From assembly GCA_024642765.1 (NCBI GenBank), contig JAHEAM010000107.1:1-10064 (forward strand): DNA of 10,064 nucleotides, written 5' to 3'. Below are positions 7,909 through 10,064 of the stretch, one piece after another; the stretch's first letter is position 1; every line of letters starts with the position of its first letter. Below the pieces are notes generated by a model that saw only the letters and a list, made by a program, of their open reading frames with translations, searched no databases and had not been told where the DNA came from. This DNA comes from Planctomycetaceae bacterium. GTDB lineage: Bacteria; Planctomycetota; Planctomycetia; Pirellulales; Pirellulaceae. The translations under genes were made by a program, and so were the position numbers.

Positions 7909-8173
7909 TTGGAAACCAAGAAAAAAATAGGGTGCCGGTAAAATTTTGTCATTTTTGTAGTGTAACAATCAGGCGACGGATTGGGCTTGAACGTGAAGGA
8001 AATGGCTGGAAAGGTCGCGTTTCGAGAAAACATGCCAATTCGAGAGGGAATCGAGTCGACTAGATTGTCTTGACGAGTACTTCTGGCACATTAGTTGCCT
8101 TTTCAGGTCAGGGGTCTTAGGCATAAACTGACAAATCGACGCAGGTCGTGCGAATGCTTGCACTTTATCTCCG

Positions 8174-8200
8174 TTGACCCTAAACGATACCAACTATAAC
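8174..8200 (+). promoter_or_regulatory. Candidate sigma70-type promoter for secA
   Basis: TTGACC (8174-8179) and TATAAC (8195-8200) are each one base from consensus, but the 15-nt spacer is shorter than the usual 16-18. If active, transcription would begin near 8207 and leave a leader of about 114 nt before secA. Confidence 0.3.
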
Positions 8201-8218
8201 TTGTTACGAGGAAGTAAC

Positions 8219-8266
8219 TTGGGAATTCTTGACAAGGCTGCGCTCGTTGCCGCTGGTCCGTCGTAA
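8219..8266 (+). other. Possible 15-codon upstream reading frame before secA
   Basis: GAGGAA (8208-8213) lies 5 nt before a TTG that opens a 15-codon frame, MGILDKAALVAAGPS, stopped by TAA at 8264-8266. It ends 54 nt before the secA ATG. The peptide is too short to hold a signal sequence. The frame is open upstream to 8132, with further TTG codons at 8174 and 8201. It may be chance. The start is chosen solely for the ribosome-binding sequence. Confidence 0.2.
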
Positions 8267-8278
8267 ATAACTGTCAAT

Positions 8279-8291
8279 TTGGCACTGCCAA
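8279..8291. promoter_or_regulatory. 13-bp palindrome before secA
   Basis: TTGGCA-C-TGCCAA is a perfect 6-bp inverted repeat with a single central base, 29 nt before the secA start. Such symmetry fits a dimeric repressor site or a tiny hairpin in the leader. No regulator is assigned. Confidence 0.35.
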
Positions 8292-8320
8292 CCTTCGCTA
8301 GTTCATAGAAACAGCAAACC

Positions 8321-10064
8321 ATGGAAAAAATTTTGGAACGTATTTGGGACATACTCACTTTTTTGGGTGGGGGATTCAGTCGTGGGTTTGGTCAACTTTT
8401 GACCGGACTTTTTGGCTCGTCCAATGCGCGTTACATCAAAAGCTTGCAATCCAAGATCGATGCCATCAACGCGTTAGAATCCAAGTACGAAAAATTTTCT
8501 GAAGAAGACCTTCGCGCCGAAACTGATCGGTTCCGTCAACGACTAAACGAAGGCGAAACATTAGACGATTTGTTGATTGAGGCATTTGCGGTATGTCGCG
8601 AGGGTGGCAAGCGATTTCTGGGAATGCGCCATTATGACGTTCAGCTTATTGGCGGAATGGTATTGCATAGTGGTGCCGCTGCAGAAATGGTCACTGGCGA
8701 AGGAAAAACGCTCGTTGCAACATTGCCAACCTATCTAAACGCTTTGCCGGGCAACGGCGTGCATGTGATTACGGTGAACGATTATCTGGCGCGACGCGAT
8801 ATGGAATGGATGGCTCCGCTCTATATGGGACTTGGCCTAACCGTTGGGGCCATTCAGGGCGATATGCAAGGCACTGAGGGCAATCGTCGCCGTCAGGAAG
8901 CGTACGCTTGTGACATCACTTATGGGACAAACAACGAATTCGGTTTCGATTATTTGCGAGACAACATGCGACCGGCGTCGCGCGGCGACGACCGCTTCCC
9001 GAAATCATATCAGCAGGCCCAAGGCCCATTGAATTTCGCGGTCATTGACGAAGTCGACAATATCCTGATTGATGAAGCACGTACACCGCTAATTATTTCT
9101 GGCTCCGCGCATCAAGACCCCCACCGTTATACTGATGCAAATCGCATCGCATCATCGCTAAAGAAAGAAACGCATTACACGGTTAACGAGAAGGATCATT
9201 CGGTTACTTTGACCGACGATGGCGTTCGCACGGCAGAACGCCTTGCTGGCGTTGAGAGCTTTTATACCGCAGGTAATATGGATTGGCCGCATCTGATTGA
9301 CAACGCTCTCAAGGCCCATCACCTCTACAAACGCGATGTCAACTATGTGATCGAAGATGGCAAGGTCGTGATCATTGACGAATTCACTGGACGGAAAATG
9401 GAGGGGCGTCAGTGGAGCGATGGCCTTCATCAAGCTGTCGAAGCTAAAGAAAATGTTTCTATCAAGGAAGAAACACAAACTCTCGCGACGATCACGCTGC
9501 AAAATTACTTTAAGCTTTACAACAAGATTTGCGGGATGACGGGTACGGCGATGACCGAAGCCGATGAGTTTTGGAAAATCTACAAACTCAATGTGGTCGC
9601 GATCCCGACGAACCGGAAAATGCAACGGATCGAGCATAAAGACATCATTTACAGTACCGAAAAATACAAATGGAAGGCGGTTGCTGACGAAGTCGAAGCC
9701 TATCATAAGTGGGATTTCGTTCGACTCAAAACTGGTGAGTTTGTAACTGGGACGATCAAAGAGGAAACGGAAGACAAAGTTACTCTGGCATTGTCCGATG
9801 ACGGTAGCATTGAAACCTTTGACAAGAACAAACTTGAGCAAGTTCAGCGTCGTGGTCGACCTGTCTTGGTCGGTACAGTTTCGATCGAAAAAAGTGAATT
9901 ATTGTCGGCGATGCTCGATCGGCGCGGTATTTCGCACGAGGTTTTGAACGCGAAGAATCACAAACGCGAGGCCGAAATCGTCGCCCAAGCTGGTCGACTT
10001 GGTGCGGTAACGATTGCAACCAACATGGCCGGTCGCGGTACGGACATCATTTTGGGGGGCAATG
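8321..10064 (+). CDS. secA: SecA preprotein translocase ATPase, N-terminal part (3' truncated by window)
   Basis: SecA is the ATP-driven motor that pushes unfolded preproteins through SecYEG. 581 codons are present and the frame runs off the right edge. LLTGLFGSSNAR (27-38) matches the usual N-terminus, so about 26 residues of amphipathic sequence precede it. Walker A is TGEGKT (125-130, K129), NDYLARRD follows, and Walker B is VIDEVDN (241-247), where E. coli has DEVDS. IDEARTPLIISG leads into the preprotein-crosslinking region at about 260-380. FTGRKMEGRQWSDGLHQ, MTGTAMTEADEF and ATNMAGRGTDIILGG mark the return to the motor and NBD2. Residues about 464-508 are an extra segment in NBD2 before GRPVLVGT that E. 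coli SecA lacks. No clear Shine-Dalgarno precedes the ATG; a TTG at codon 27 would give a more standard length. Confidence 0.97.
   Translation, partial: MEKILERIWDILTFLGGGFSRGFGQLLTGLFGSSNARYIKSLQSKIDAINALESKYEKFSEEDLRAETDRFRQRLNEGETLDDLLIEAFAVCREGGKRFLGMRHYDVQLIGGMVLHSGAAAEMVTGEGKTLVATLPTYLNALPGNGVHVITVNDYLARRDMEWMAPLYMGLGLTVGAIQGDMQGTEGNRRRQEAYACDITYGTNNEFGFDYLRDNMRPASRGDDRFPKSYQQAQGPLNFAVIDEVDNILIDEARTPLIISGSAHQDPHRYTDANRIASSLKKETHYTVNEKDHSVTLTDDGVRTAERLAGVESFYTAGNMDWPHLIDNALKAHHLYKRDVNYVIEDGKVVIIDEFTGRKMEGRQWSDGLHQAVEAKENVSIKEETQTLATITLQNYFKLYNKICGMTGTAMTEADEFWKIYKLNVVAIPTNRKMQRIEHKDIIYSTEKYKWKAVADEVEAYHKWDFVRLKTGEFVTGTIKEETEDKVTLALSDDGSIETFDKNKLEQVQRRGRPVLVGTVSIEKSELLSAMLDRRGISHEVLNAKNHKREAEIVAQAGRLGAVTIATNMAGRGTDIILGGN

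Larger units (their letters stand above)
7909..8320. other. Leader region upstream of secA
   Basis: This spacer between the divergent hydrolase and secA genes holds no recognisable long gene. Items listed separately are a possible promoter (8174-8200), a 15-codon reading frame (8219-8266) and a 13-bp palindrome (8279-8291). GTTAC/GTAAC (8203-8207/8214-8218) can form a small stem whose loop is GAGGAA, the ribosome-binding sequence of that short frame. Confidence 0.5.

Noticed and set aside
7969..8193. Minus-strand 74-codon frame just upstream of the hydrolase gene
   Set aside because: It has no motif and no ribosome-binding signal, and it covers the likely secA leader. Its adjacency to the TTG at 7968 is explained by that TTG being merely the longest possible start.
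8280..8298. Possible sigma54 promoter before secA (TGGCAC)
   Set aside because: TGGCAC is present, but the downstream GC is 14 nt after the GG rather than 10, and no TTGC lies at the right place.
9158..9841. Open frame of 227 codons on the minus strand
   Set aside because: It lies antisense to secA, whose plus-strand product is clearly conserved. The antisense protein shows no recognisable motif and reads as a shadow frame.

Overview
The window looks like chromosomal core DNA of a planctomycete, probably from the Pirellulales. I infer this from the protein styles: a zinc-ribbon/transmembrane/disordered protein, an FHA-GAF-sigma54 activator, and a SecA with an extra domain. Other supports are the sparse Shine-Dalgarno signals, the roughly even base composition and the long spacers between singly transcribed genes. 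I see no mobile element, CRISPR array, tRNA, rRNA or phage gene.

Layout, left to right. (1) 1-858 (+) is the 3' part of a large MscS-type mechanosensitive channel gene, cut by the window edge. (2) 859-1173 is a spacer ending in a perfect 9-bp inverted repeat just before the next gene. (3) 1174-2325 (+) is an unrecognised membrane protein with an N-terminal zinc ribbon, one transmembrane helix, a low-complexity linker with a 21-residue repeat, and a small alpha/beta C-terminal domain. (4) 2386-4296 (-) is a complete sigma54 activator with FHA, GAF, AAA+ and Fis-type HTH parts; its sigma54-contact loop reads GAFTSA instead of GAFTGA. It converges on gene 3. (5) 4297-4783 is a divergent promoter region. 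(6) 4784-6916 (+) is a Prc/Tsp-type S41 processing protease, closed by a strong intrinsic terminator at 6956-6995. (7) 7105-7908 (-) is a PhnP-like metallo-beta-lactamase-fold hydrolase, convergent with the protease. (8) 7909-8320 is the spacer before secA, with a possible promoter, a tiny upstream reading frame and a 13-bp palindrome. (9) 8321-10064 (+) is the 5' part of secA, cut by the right edge.

The genes do not form an operon: they alternate strands and each probably has its own promoter. Several products serve the cell envelope (channel, envelope protease, translocase motor), but nothing in the sequence ties them into one pathway. The most interesting points are: the approximately 45-residue SH3/Sm-like insertion inside SecA nucleotide-binding domain 2; the likely Cys4 structural zinc site in the PhnP-like enzyme, where E. 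coli PhnP has Cys3His; the GAFTSA loop; the undescribed zinc-ribbon protein; and the short reading frame ending in AAGPS before secA.
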